DNA of 64,000 nucleotides from Solea solea (Eukaryota > Chordata > Actinopteri > Pleuronectiformes > Soleidae): NCBI RefSeq assembly GCF_958295425.1, contig NC_081150.1, positions 11,717,001 through 11,781,000 of the forward strand, written 5' to 3'. The translations under genes and the position numbers were made by a program. Numbering within the stretch: position 1 is the first letter of the stretch; the number at the start of each line of letters is the position of its first letter. Under the pieces are notes generated by a model. It worked only from the letters and a program-made list of their open reading frames with translations, was not told where the DNA came from and did not search any database. This document shows positions 22,561-34,874 of the stretch, piece after piece.

Positions 22561-24095
22561 AAACTATGCCACCATTGTGTGCATGGGTTTTCACTGACTT
22601 GGTTTATGCTTTGACAAGTTGGGCTCCAACGTATCTCCTCGAGGGTTTAACTTGAAGTTTAATTTTAATGTAAAAGTTATACTTTGTTGTTGAAAACCAA
22701 TCTCGGACAAACAATGTTCCAAGCAGAGAGTTTTAATATACCGGTGTGATTTAGCAGTAGGGTGCTTTGGTTTGTCCCACTGGTGATATGTGGTTGCATC
22801 ACATCTGAAAACTGACTTTTTAACGCACGCCTCTGCAGAAAACCTCAATGGCTGCCACTGGTCAACTGAGTTCACACAGATCTGATGATTAAGCCTCTCA
22901 GCTCCACACGTCTCTCTCGCTGTTTCAGAGCTTAACTCTGCTGCTCAAAAAGCTTGGCCGCTCACCGCTTAACAACAGGATTGTTGTCCCCACCCACGTT
23001 ATGCACTAGAGCTTTAAAAGACCTGGTTTTGTGTTGGAAAATTTCGTCATGAAATTATAATTTCACTCAGATCAGGTTAATTTGTCACCCCTTATTTTTT
23101 TTTTAAACTTCACTGTAAGTGCGTGTTCCTGTGAGGAAACTTTCATCTTAAAGTTTATGCACATGAGTAATGTGGTGGTGTACCAGTTGCACTCTAAGTA
23201 CTTAAGTATATTATCAGCTTATGGTATGTGACATGGAAAGACATTCACAATAATTCCCATCCTCCTCCTATTTTTACGGCTACTATTCTCTCTAGTCACA
23301 TGACACACAGTTCCCGTTACATGTGCTCGCCCTGACGGCAGAGCAGCAAAACCCTCACACATGAAACTGGACACCAGTGTTGTGGTGTGATTGATGTGTA
23401 TACTCACACATCGTATGATAATATGTGCACACAAACACTGAACAAACAAACGCGTCACTCTTCCTGCTGCAGTAACAGAATCCTGTAAACATGAACACCA
23501 ATGCAACATATTTCTAATATTCTAATAATAAACACCAATGTGAAGAGAGGCCATTAAAAAACAAATGGTGGAAAGGGAAATATTCTGAGAGAGAGAAATA
23601 TAAATAAGGAGTACTCATTAAAAACAACGTAAGGGAGGAGCAAAAATCAGGACAAATGCTTAACAACATCATTGCGTCCAAATCATGTGTGTTTACAGAA
23701 GTCAGAAATGTCTGTTTCAGTGATTCCTCTGTGGACAACAATGAAATTATAAAAGACCCTGTGGGCAGAAAGAGTGAGGAAACTAAAAATTATTAAAAAA
23801 AAACACATTTTGTTTGTTTGATATAGTGGGTATTTTCCACGATAATAATATACTATTAATTACGTAGAATGCTGGTCCAGAGATTGAAGCAAATGCTCAA
23901 GTGTCTGATACCTGCACTCTCTTGAATGGCCATCTGTGGTCACACATGGGAAGTCCTTTTGTGGGCAAGTTTATGAGAAAATGACCTCCTATTAGCCTTT
24001 TTTATATTCTTACATGCAACTGTTATGAATGGTGTAATACGGTGGCCCTCAAGTGACAAACACTATGACATTAAGAAATCACAAACACACAAGAA
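22561..24095. other. Intergenic, nothing recognised
   Basis: No coding frame with family resemblance and no complete repeat was seen. A short A run lies near 23790. Confidence 0.4.
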
Positions 24096-24099
24096 CATT

Positions 24100-24302
24100 A
24101 AGAAAACACTAAAAGCACAACATGCTAATGTGTTGTGTTGTGTTAATGTTGTAGTGTTTGGCACTCTATATTGTTTGTTATATCCCTTGTTGTTGTTTGT
24201 GTGCCTTGTTGTCACGCTGCCTCTTGGCCAGGTCGTCATTGTGAATGAGAATTAGTTCTCAATTGACTTACCTGGTTAAATAAAGGTCAAATAAATAAAT
24301 TT
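24100..24302 (+). mobile_element. LINE 3' tail, plus strand
   Basis: The characteristic end is present: CTGCCTCTTGGCCAGGTCGT, then TTCTCAATTGACTTACCTGG and TTAAATAAAGGTCAAATAAA. This is the common 3' terminus of one fish LINE family, shared with the minus-strand copy at 22134-22560. Only about 200 bp remain. Confidence 0.7.
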
Positions 24303-24539
24303 CTTTTTACTTGATAACAGTGGTTAAGTTTACAGTCTAAACTGCTAGTGTCAAAATCTTGGGTCTAGATTTTTTTTGTAGCCTATTTCCAAGTTATTTT
24401 CATAATAACTTAACTTCTTAACTTCGGCTCCTATGACTAAAAAGCTTTTCTCGTCACTTTACGTTCCACATTAAAAGCAGGGGAGGCAGTGATGTTTTCT
24501 CTTATCTTATCCAGCGGTAAAGTCAGGGTTATCAAAGCA

Positions 24540-25172
24540 TTAAAGGCCACATAGACCGGAAGCTCCAATTAACGCTGCGTTTGTGTGTGTATCTGCGTCA
24601 TTACCTCGTTTATGAAACCCTAAAGTTTCAGAACAACAGTTCAGCCACTGCTGAGAAAATAATGTTGTATTGTTTTCCTGGGCTCTGCGAAGCGGATCGG
24701 CACTTCCGTAGTTTGATGTCATCATCAGAAATCCTCACCACTCCTCTCACCACCGTAGCGCCTCCTGGTGCGGGCACTAGTCCGGGCACATCCGGTTGCG
24801 TACATTCAACCGCAGAAGAAGAAGAACTACTCTCGTTGTACCTGCTGAGATGCAGAGCATCCACCGTGCCAGAGGGGGAGCTGTGTATCTGAGAGCTGGC
24901 CTATCTATTACGTCACTTCCAGGTACCTGGCCAATCACAGGACAGTAGGAAAGCTCTCGTTGGCTGGCCAATCACAACACAGTCCACGTTCTGGGGGTGT
25001 GGTTTTGGTCTGAAACAGCGCGGCTGACGAGAGCGTCAGTGAGGAGATATTTTGATCGGCTCGTTTGCAGCGATTAGGACGTTTTTAACCATTAAAACAA
25101 GTTAATATATGTAAGTAGACCTCCATAACTAACATATATGTGTGATACAAGCATTCGATGTCGCCTTTAAAG
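24540..25172. mobile_element. TTAA-flanked Kolobok-like element, copy 2
   Basis: This is the best preserved copy. It starts TTAAAGGCCACATAGACCGG and ends ATTCGATGTCGCCTTTAA, so AGGCSACAT at the left is inverted at the right and both sides carry TTAA. The body shares long blocks with 20219-21212. It carries a promoter-like cluster: TTACGTCACTTCC (24908-24920), then GGCCAATCA at 24929-24937 and 24966-24974. It has no transposase, so it is non-autonomous. Confidence 0.7.
24908..24974 (+). promoter_or_regulatory. CRE/ETS plus two CCAAT boxes carried by the repeat
   Basis: TACGTCA (CRE-like) and ACTTCC (ETS-like, reverse of GGAAGT) are followed by two GGCCAATCA boxes whose starts are 37 bp apart. 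The same order and the same 37-bp spacing occur in copy 1 (20946-21011). CREB/ATF, ETS and NF-Y are the usual binders of such motifs. Activity is inference only. Confidence 0.4.
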
Positions 25173-26589
25173 AACTGCTTATTTTCAAGCCGGATGTTCC
25201 CAGAGTGACCACTCTGCTGTCAGCATCTCACAGAACCTCATCAGCAATGTCATCACGTGCCAGGTTTCCCCTCACTTAAGCCTTTTCCTAATTTCATCTT
25301 TCAGCCTTATTGTCAGTTTCCTCGCTGATCTGCTCTGATGATGTTGCACCACAGGAGGAGTTCATCCCCCTCAAAACTGTTCCCTCTCCGGCTCACAGAG
25401 AGGGAATCCAAACCCAGCTACACTGAGAAACACGGGGTGATAGACTTCATCAGTGTCATGTGAAATCATCTGACATTAATTTAACAAACATTTATCATAT
25501 TTTTTTACAAGATTTAAATACACTGTTATGACCATAGTTCACATGTTTTGGGTTTGTTTGGCACTTTTTTGTTTCTCTCCTCCTTTTCAGAGTGTGTCTG
25601 TGTGAGTGTGGTGTGGTTGTGTCTGTGTGACGGTCAGTCTCTCAGGTGGATGTTAACAACAGGTGGCTCACTGTGAGTGGCTCATTCGAAGGAGATTGGC
25701 ACACTGTGAGTGGATGAAGAGACATAAACCCACCTTTTCAAATACATCTTGTGTCTGTTCCATTGAAATGATGTTGAAAGTAGTTATTTGCTGGAGTGAG
25801 TAACTTGCCGTTTGTGTAGATTGTTGCTTTTGAGAGTTGTTGAGAGCCATTTTCTTTCACCTTTCTTTTCTCCTGTTTGAAGTTAGGAGTGTGGGTAAGT
25901 GTTTTTTTGTCATTTATTTCCTGTTTTCTTTTTGTAGATAAGATTAGGTTTGTAAAGAGAAGTTTGGTTTGTTATTTCTGTCATTGCTCCTCCCTGAAGT
26001 TACTAAAACTGCCACACTTGGTTGGACAGACTTTGGATTTATTTGGCTTTCTTATGTTGATGATGTGATCTCTGCCAGTAGGGCTCTCTTTCTCGATCAA
26101 TACAATAACAAAAGACCGTGATCATGAGCTTTGACTCACTTCCTGATCAAGTGACGGATCCTCTTGGTCTTTTTCCCCAAAGTCACTTTGTTTTTCAGGT
26201 TTTGTGCATTTTTTGTGACAACGACCAATTGACTCACCCTCCCTCCCTCCTGCACTCTCCACCTGCTACGGAAGACCGTGATGAGACGCCTCACTACAGC
26301 CAGTGAATCTCCGCTCCTGTGTTACAAACATCTAGCGTATTTGTTTCCTGTCGCAACACATGCTTTTATTCAACACAGCTTTTATCATGAACTATTTGCA
26401 GAACCAGCAGATGTGATGTACAGCTTCACACTCAAGAGTCTGGCATTTTATTGAGTACTTTATAGAGTGTTGAAAAGTGTATAAAATGATGGTGATTTTC
26501 AAAGTTTTTGTAAAAAAACAGCAGCAGTGTCTTAAAGCAGATTTCTATGGATATAAAAAGAGTAATGTAAGCACATATTATATACTGTT
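25173..26589. other. Intergenic, nothing recognised
   Basis: GT-rich sequence lies at 25590-25630. No recognisable gene or element was found. Several open frames of about 60 codons show no family signature. Confidence 0.4.
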
Positions 26590-26686
26590 GTTCTGAAACT
26601 TTAGGGTTTCATAAACGAGGTAATGACGCAGATACACACACACAAACGCAGCGTTAATTGGAGCTTCCAGTCTATGTCGCCTTTAA
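26590..26686 (-). mobile_element. TTAA-flanked Kolobok-like element, copy 3 (end fragment, inverted)
   Basis: The reverse complement reads TTAAAGGCGACATAGACTGG, AAGCTCCAATTAACGCTGCG and on to TTTATGAAACCCTAAAGTTT. It is nearly identical to the first 95 bp of copy 2, including the terminal TTAA. The rest of the element is absent. Confidence 0.75.
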
Positions 26687-27027
26687 ACATATATAAAAAT
26701 GTCCCTTAAGTTAATAACAAGGTTGTTTTTAGACGTGTGTTTGTATTGGCCTGAACTATTCAACTATTCAACCCAAACAATGTTATATTTTCATGTTCAA
26801 CTTTAATCATCTTGCAATCATCAGCCATTTTTATTTTTGTATTGCACTTAACAATTTGAGCAATACTTTAAATTTAAGGAGATACCACTTAAGTTCTGTT
26901 TTGAATGTTGCCAAATAATTCCATTTCAAGATCCTTTCAGGTATTTAAATGTCTTCTCTTCTCCAGGAAAAGTGGAAGTGGGGAAGGAGTATATGAGTGT
27001 GCTCTTGTGTATAGAGAGTCCTTGCAT

Positions 27028-27076
<49 letters not shown>

Positions 27077-27287
27077 GTGAGGACATTGCATTGACTTGCA
27101 TTAATTTCCTGGAGACTTGCTTTAACCTTAACCACAATTACCACTGGCCTGACCTTTACCTTAACCTTCCCCCGAGCCTAACTTTAAAACTCAAAATGTA
27201 GTAATGTACGTTATGGGGGCTTGATTTTTGTCCCCATAATGTTACTGTGTAAACAGATTTAGGTCCCCACAACATAAGGAATACCAG

Positions 27288-27332
<45 letters not shown>

Positions 27333-27344
27333 TGCATGCATGCA
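27028..27344. repeat. Dispersed repeat bounded by two (CA)n tracts
   Basis: A (CA)n tract (27028-27074) is followed by about 215 bp of CCTTAACC-rich sequence that ends GGTCCCCACAACATAAGGAA and TACCAGGTA. A second (CA)n tract follows (27290-27329), then CATG repeats. The middle block recurs at 53645-53865. Fish genomes contain many such repeats, often linked to CA tracts. Confidence 0.75.
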
Positions 27345-30300
27345 GTCCAACATTAAGTGGACATGACTGTTGTCAGAGGAATGTAGTGGGTGCACAGAGT
27401 GGAGAGAGTGGGAGGTTTCTCCCTGCTATTTCAAGAAGATTCATTGAAACAGACACAAGCCATGTCATGAATCTCTGCTGTCTAACCGCTGTGACTCCTC
27501 AGTGTCAGAGGACACACAATGCAGGTGTTCCACTTTGCACTCAAAATCTTAATGTACACACAGACAAAATAATCATACAAGGGAGTTGACCAGAGACTTG
27601 GAATGACATGTAGGAATTTAAGGGAGGAAGAATAATCCTCGTCTGGATTTATCTGACCTGCAGAGCAAGTGATGAGGAAGTGTGTGCGGATATCATGGCA
27701 ACTGGTAATAATGTCACCCACAACAAGCTGAAATGCTGATTTAAAAGCTTTGATATTTGCAATTTGGCAAGCGACATGTCAACATTGACTATTGGACACC
27801 ACGTCATTTTGAAGAAGACATTTTCCCTTAGACTTTAATTCAAACTGTTCAGAATAACAGCTAACCATCATATTTAGTACTATATGCCGTCTATAATCTA
27901 GCTACAGGTGGAGGAGGTCTTGGGCCAGTTCTCTTTATGCTTGAAATGGTCCTAATCCATTCAAGCCTATTTATCATCTGCTAGAGATTACATTTATACA
28001 AAAATCCGATTTGCTCATCATATTTTCTATCAATATAATCAGGAAACTATTAACTAAGTGACTTGTGTTTCAAGTCACAACATGTGTGCAAATTAAAATG
28101 TGCACTACAATATCTTAAAGTTGGGCTTCTTGAAATAACATATCTACTTTACACTAACACTCAAAGCCTCATTAAATGTGTTTATCTTTAAACATTGAAA
28201 ATGTCATAACGCTGATTTGAAACCACGAAACATCTCTAATCTAAACCTCTGTGGGGTTATTTTTTTATGGACCTAAGCTTAAGCACAAACAGGTTACATG
28301 GTCCATTTCAAACATGTGATGGTCAGTTATGAGAATAATTCATTGAATCATCATGTATTATGTGGAACAATGACATGGAAACAGATTTGTTTCCATGTAC
28401 TGTATATCACATATCCCATGTGTATTTTTGCTGGAGTCATTTGTATTTCAACATTTTTAAAGTAAACATTGTGTAAAAAATAAAAAATGGTACCAAAAAT
28501 AACAGATTTGATCAATGAGGTGCAATAAAATATATACATACAACGAGGAATCACATGATCATTTTCTTTATGGCATATTCTCTGAGGCGACAAGAAAAGG
28601 AAATGTTGGCGCAGGAAAGCGAGATTTTAATCTCAGCTCGGTATGTGTGGCATCCACTCGGTCACAACTCATTCATAATTCTTTCGCCGTTTTCTGTCAT
28701 CGGTGACAGGCGCAGTGTCCCATGACAAGAGCTAATCGACACATGAGAATGTAGCACGGTGAACTGTGAGTGCAGGGAACACAGTGTTCTAGTGAATTAA
28801 AAATTGAAGATAAAATAAGTACAATCATCTGAAATTGGAAAAATCCAACTTCCTACAACAGCTGGAAAGCAGAATATACTGTACATAATCCAGCATTCAC
28901 CTCATGTCTCTCAGTGTACGTGATGTAAACAACCTGAAGAGAATTTAGGTTCCTCTCTGAGTCATCGCCCTAATCTGTCATTTTGCATATTAACAATCGA
29001 GAAGTTATAAAAAGCCCTGCAGCGTAGTATGGAATCCCCACCAGTGACTCATTATCTATTCATGACAGGTGGTAAAAATGCAGGAAGTAAGTTGAGGTGA
29101 TGAATAATGTAGAGCAACAAGTAAAAGAAAAAATGCACTCCTTCAAGCATAAACATACATGTATATATCTATATCCATACAGCTACAGTGGGAGCTGTTA
29201 TTGTATTTTCCATGGTCACCAGTGAAATCTGATAAAAAGGTTAGAGGAGACACCAACTTAAATATCCATCCCTTGTGCTTGGAATAGTTGGAATATGAAC
29301 TGATGCATTGCACAAGTTTTTGTTTTCATGTACTCATCTTTCACGCCTTAACAGTTAACAGTGAACAGTGAAAATCTACCATGTCCTTTTGGTTTGCTAT
29401 CACTTTATGAGATTTAAAGTCTTCTATCTTACAACATCCCTGGCCCCTTCAGCAGCAACTCTGCAAGAGAACTTCTTTTGGAGAAGTTTAGCAGAAAGGA
29501 ACCACCGTCAAGGTTTCTCCATTAGCCACCAAGACATCTATGGAGTCACGGAGCAAAAATTACGGGAGGAGCAGAGAACGTGGGGAGAGGGAACCCTCGT
29601 CCACCAGACATCTTCACACTTTTAATATCCTTTCTTTTCACACCAAAGCTCTCTTACTAGTATTAAAACTGTTGTAAATCTTATGTTTTTATTTAAAATG
29701 TGTTTTTATTATTAATTGTTGTTTCTTTTATTTGGAGTTTAATATAAAAAATGTGGAGTTTTTATATTCTGTAAGGGACTTTGCTTTTGCACTTTTACCT
29801 TAAACACAGTGTAGACATTTTTGATAATTGCTCTATAAATAGCAAACATGAGATTGATTTGTATGTCTGCTTGTGTTTAAAATAAAAAAAAAATAAACTA
29901 AACTGGAATCCTCGAATCCTACAAACATGTGAAATGTTATATTACAAAAATAAAGCGGAAGTGTTGAGGACAAACATTATTTCACTTGCCTGTCTTTATA
30001 TTAAAATCACATCTGGTGACTTCACTGAGCCTGAGCAGGTGAAAATGGAGAAGGGAACCCTTTCACAACTTCTCACCTTTTATTATCCCCCCATATGTTT
30101 GTGTCCTGTTTCACCGGGACACTTCCTAACATCTGTTTGACCTCCTCCTTTTCCCTGTAGATAAGCCAAATCACTTTTAGTCCATAGATCAGAGGCGCAG
30201 GCAAACCACGGGCACCGAGGACAAAGACAGTCTCTTGTCAAAGACGAGTCTTTCTGAAGCCCCTTTGACTGAAAGTGTCTCTCTCTCTCTTTCTTACAAA

Positions 30301-30814
30301 CGTCTCAGTCGTAATAACAAAAGTTTGCTTTGATTTTAACCTGCTTGCTCACATTTTAAGGACTTGACGAGATAAAGGGAAGACGTATGAAGTGAGAGCT
30401 GAGATAGCAAAGGACAGGAGCTGAGCTGAGTCTTACAAAGTGACATGATGAATCAACACTAGACGGCAGCCTAAATCCTCAAATCTTACAAGTCACTGAT
30501 TTGCTAATAACATTTTTCTTGGTAAGTCAGTCAGTTTCCTGATTTTGTTGACAGGTTAATGAAAGATTAGGCCTTTTTACATGATAGTTGCTTTAGCATG
30601 ACAAATTGTGTGATGTGTTTTATTGAAAACGTAACATTATGTCTAGCTTTTTCCTCTTAAGTCTTATGTTGCAGGAAATATGTCAAACATGTTTAGATTG
30701 TTGAGTCTCATCCTCAGGTTGTGTTAATACTAACAATTTAATATGAACACATATGTGACAAATGACTCAAGGCCAGAGGTGGAAAATAATGAATTACATT
30801 TATTTGTGTTTTTC
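27345..30814. other. Intergenic, nothing recognised
   Basis: About 3.5 kb of AT-rich unique sequence. Open frames (for example 29368-29625 plus) lack splice-site context or family motifs. No transposon ends were recognised. Confidence 0.4.
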
Positions 30815-30842
30815 TATTATTATTATTATTATTATTATTACA

Positions 30843-30923
<81 letters not shown>
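30815..30923. repeat. (ATT)n switching to (AAT)n
   Basis: About 25 ATT units, with one ACA interruption near 30840, run directly into about 11 AAT units at 30890. The two halves are complementary, so the tract can fold back on itself. The SINE at 30924 starts immediately after, and AAT units resume after the SINE near 31311. Confidence 0.95.
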
Positions 30924-30924
<1 letters not shown>

Positions 30925-31310
30925 GGCCACACGGTGGTTTAGTGGTTAGCACTCTCGCCTTGCAGCGAGAAGACCCAGGTTCGAGCCCCGGTTGGAACAA
31001 GGGCCTTTCTGCATGGAGTTTGCATGTTCTCCCCGTGTGTGCGTGGGTTCTCTCCGGGTTCTCCGGCTTCCTCCCACAGTCCAAAAACATGCAATGTGGG
31101 GATTAGGTAAATTGGACACTCTAAATTGACCATAGGAGTGAGTGTGAGAGTGAATGGTTGTTTGTCTCTATCTGTGTGTGGCCCTGCGATGGACTGGCGA
31201 ACTGTCCAGGGTGTACCCCGCCTATCGCCCGATGTAGCTGAGATTGGCACAGCACCCCCCGCGACCCTCTGGCGGAGGATAAAGCGGTAGATGATGACTG
31301 ATGACTGACT
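30924..31310 (+). mobile_element. Full-length tRNA-derived SINE (V-SINE/DANA-like)
   Basis: The head carries pol III promoter boxes: A box TGGTTTAGTGG (30935-30945) and B box GGTTCGAGCCC (30978-30988). The conserved middle contains TGGAGTTTGCATGTTCTCCC and TCCTCCCACAGTCCAAAAAC, a hallmark of fish V-SINEs. The 3' part includes GCGATGGACTGGCGAACTGT and GCGGAGGATAAAGCGGTAGA. It lies inside an AAT microsatellite. Both promoter boxes are intact, so it looks younger than the other copies in the window. Confidence 0.85.
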
Positions 31311-34300
31311 GATAATAATAATGAGTACATTTTTAGACCAGTAGTTTTACTTGTACTTAAGTAAAATGTTATCAAAACAGTGGTCCTTTTACTTGAGTGG
31401 AGGATGTCAGTACTCTTTCCAGTCCCTCCAGCATCTCCACGAGCATTGCTCAGCGTTGTTTTCCCTTTATTGGTGGACTTTCTTTGAGACTCTTTTAGAC
31501 TTTGTCAGTTTCTCGTCACGGGGGAAGACTTTCCCAGGCTGGAAACGCAGCCTTTGAAGATGTGCAGGAGTCTAGTTCTCTCTCAGCTCACTTGATTTAC
31601 ATTATGTTGAGAAGCTATAGTGGAATTATTACCCAGTAACGTGCACGCCATGTTGCCTTTACCTCACATTTAAAAGAAAATAGGGTCATGTGGACCATGA
31701 TCTCACTGCATAACACCGAGTTCTTTGTGGCTTGAACCCAACGCAGAAGAGCACACTTGTTCAGTTGATGCTACTTGTTTATTAAAATCAATAATTCATG
31801 CGGGTTAAAGTGCAGGTTAACCAAATGCACATATACTTTAAAGGCTGTGGCGTGGAGAACTGTTAAATGAAACTTTATGAGCAGCAAGCTCTTAAGCTCT
31901 TAATCATCAATAATGGATTGAAAGACGGAGTGACGTGTATCTCCGTGTAAAATGGGCTTACATATTTGAGATGCATGTATGCATCTGTGTTCCTTTGAGA
32001 TACTTTCGTGACTTCTTTTTGTTGAGTCATCATACGCTGTCAACAATTTACACCGCAAATTAAGATGGCCGCTTTGGCTTATCGTGTTATCAGTGACATC
32101 ATTCCTGCGTCGATCATTCGTTTGAGTTTGGAAATACATTTCTCCGTTTTCCCAGAAACAGTTTTGTGTCAGAAATTCTATTATGGTATCGGCGGTAAAG
32201 GGTAAAGCGCACAAAGATTATTTGTCTTTCATTCGATAACAAAGAACAGAGGGGTGCATTGTACAAAGCTCAAGACGGGGCTTGTGAGCCATTCATCCAC
32301 CTTGCATGTGTTCTGTATGTGCATGGCTGACAAACGGGACAATGCATCTTTTGCAGAGGCAGATGGTAATCTCGTCATAACTCATCTTTAAATAATGCAA
32401 TAAAGTATTCTTTGGAAGAAAAGAAAATGGTTGTGGTGGTTTTTTTTAAGGGCCTGAGCAGTCTTCTCATCACTCCTCCCCTCTCCGTCTCCAGTGGGTG
32501 CAGACCCAGACCTTATATTATATTATATCCACCAAGGGGATATTGTCCCTTGGTGACACAAATGTTGTTTCAGGGGAAACATCAGGGAGAGAGTCTCCAC
32601 ATCCCAGACGGACGTCTCAGCAAACATGGGTGGTGACAGCGGCGGGGACATGCAAGTTCATCTCACCAAGGTTTGAAAGATTCACATACTTGAACCCGTT
32701 GATCCTTCTTTATTTGGAATCACTGCCTTTCACTGTCTCCCTCAGACATGACCCATATTGGCCCAATGGTTTTATTGGAGCTAATGTTAGTGTTATCCTG
32801 GAGAAAATAAACAGATTTTTTTGGATCAGATATAGAAAAAATAAGCTTATGTTTTTTTTAATCAAGTGGACACAATCTACCAGTTTGCCAGATGAAGTAA
32901 GAATATACTAAAAAGCCACTGGGGGACTAAAGGTCAGTTTAGTCTAAAATAATTTTACATCTCAATAGATTTATAATAAACATTTTTCCTGAGATATTCA
33001 TGGTCTAAATGAATAGTTTTTAGAGGATAATACAAGCACAACACATTTTTAAGTGGATACCAGTGTGACTGACAGCTGGGATTGTCCATGAGGAGGCTGG
33101 CTGCAGATGATGGTGCTGTAGTCAAATCTCAAGGCTTCAAAATGGGAGATCAGATTCTGATGTCAGTGATCTGTGTTTGTCCATTATTTATTTGCTTGTT
33201 TGTCCATTCATTTATAATATTTACGCATTTAAATATCGAAAAACGACAAGACTAATGTTATATATTGTGAGAGTAGTGTATTTGCATTAGCCAAAATGTT
33301 CCCAACACTCTTTCAAGACACTTCTATTGAAGTAACCAACTTTACCAAAGCTTACTTTTGTCACTGTTTAATGTGTTTTACATAAGGTTTTGCCTTTGAA
33401 AATAAACTCTTAAATGCTCCTGTACTGAGCAACACCAACCCACTGGTCATGCAAATATGTCACAATAAAAGCCTTGTTGAAGAATCACTCAGTCAGTGTC
33501 ACACTTCAAACAAATTGACTTCAAGAAAAAAAAACAGAGGATCGGTCACTAAACAGGTGTTTGTCTGAAGCTCCTGATACCGCTGCACCCCGTCGTCATC
33601 AAACTGGGTTTTCTTTATTATTGTTTTGATTGAGAGAGAGATAAAGAGTCATTCCAAATGGCAGAAATGACATACTTGCGTTTAAGCTTAAATTCAGTCT
33701 GCCCACAACAAATCTAACCTCAATCACTTACTGGTCACTAATGATGTCACATGCGTAGTTTCATACCAACGGTTGTTATAAAGCCATCTGTAGAGGTTTA
33801 TAGCCAAAACCAATGACAGATTGAAGCAGTTCACCGTACAAACATCCTTGTAATGTGCTTTTATCTACCTGCTCATCCTCATGGGTCATCCTCACGTGTG
33901 TGTGTGTGTGTGTGTGAAGCTCAAACATTGAGACAACTTCCTGACGACACCCCCCGGTGATCTGCGGGGTGCGTTCAGCTTTAATTTACGTGACTCAAGA
34001 CGAGGTGAATGTGGAATAGCACTGTGCATTATTATTTTTACATGGGCAAGAGTGGGCACCCAGTAGTCTGCCTGCAGCGAGGAAGAGGAGTCAAGCTGAG
34101 AAAAAGCATCCGGCCTTGATCGTATTTTCTTAAACCAGCCAATCTCAGTGAGACTGCTCTGTGTATAACAGGGAATTAAAACGGCAACAATGACAATGAT
34201 AAAACGATGGAAGAGACAGCAGTTGAAAGCAACTGTGTTGTGTTTCCTGTATGTAGAATATGTGCGTCACACATTTGTATATCCTTATTACAACACTGCG

Positions 34301-34773
34301 CTGTAATGTGCTGTATCTGATAAGCAAAAGCAGGAACATTGTGATGACCATTTTGTATGTTTTCAAGCCGTTTAAGTGATTGGTGTGTCTTGGGAGACAT
34401 CTCGTCTGCACAACAGTGGCCTGTGAGTGATGGAAAATTCCCTTTGAATGCGTAGTTTTGCCATGTGCACAGCAAGACTAATTTAATATGACATAGAAAA
34501 TTGACTTACAGTTGTTTGGATAGGACATAAAACAAAGCATAGTGTATTGTTAACTTTGCTCATCAAATTAATTGGTTCTGGGCCTTTTAGATTCCTGATA
34601 GCAACGACTTGGGTTTTGGCCCACTTTGCTCCCAAACGTAAGTGCACTTATTTTGTTGTAATTTGATAATACACAACTTTATTTAGGGAGCATGTGAACA
34701 TCAGATAAACTAAAATGTAAAGGTCGCTGGGCTTCTCAACAAGACAAATGCACAAGTAAAACCAAAGTGACAC

Positions 34774-34775
<2 letters not shown>
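31311..34775. other. Intergenic, one (TG)n run
   Basis: A (TG)n run of about 11 units lies at 33896-33916. A plus-strand frame at about 32650-32911 vaguely resembles an L1-type ORF2 tail (ILEKINRFFWIRYRK) but is too short to call. Nothing else was recognised. Confidence 0.4.
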
Positions 34776-34776
<1 letters not shown>

Positions 34777-34838
<62 letters not shown>

Positions 34839-34841
34839 TAT

Positions 34842-34874
<33 letters not shown>
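34777..34874. repeat. Compound (TA)n-(AAT)n microsatellite
   Basis: A (TA)n tract of about 32 units with a CACA interruption (34831-34834) is followed by about 11 AAT units from 34842. Confidence 0.95.

Noticed and set aside
30924..30995. Possible tRNA gene
   Set aside because: A and B boxes are present but the body continues as a V-SINE-like element; it is a SINE head, not a tRNA.
32498..32911. 137-codon plus-strand frame resembling an L1 ORF2 tail
   Set aside because: Only a loose similarity (ILEKINRFFW); no RT block or LINE tail supports it.
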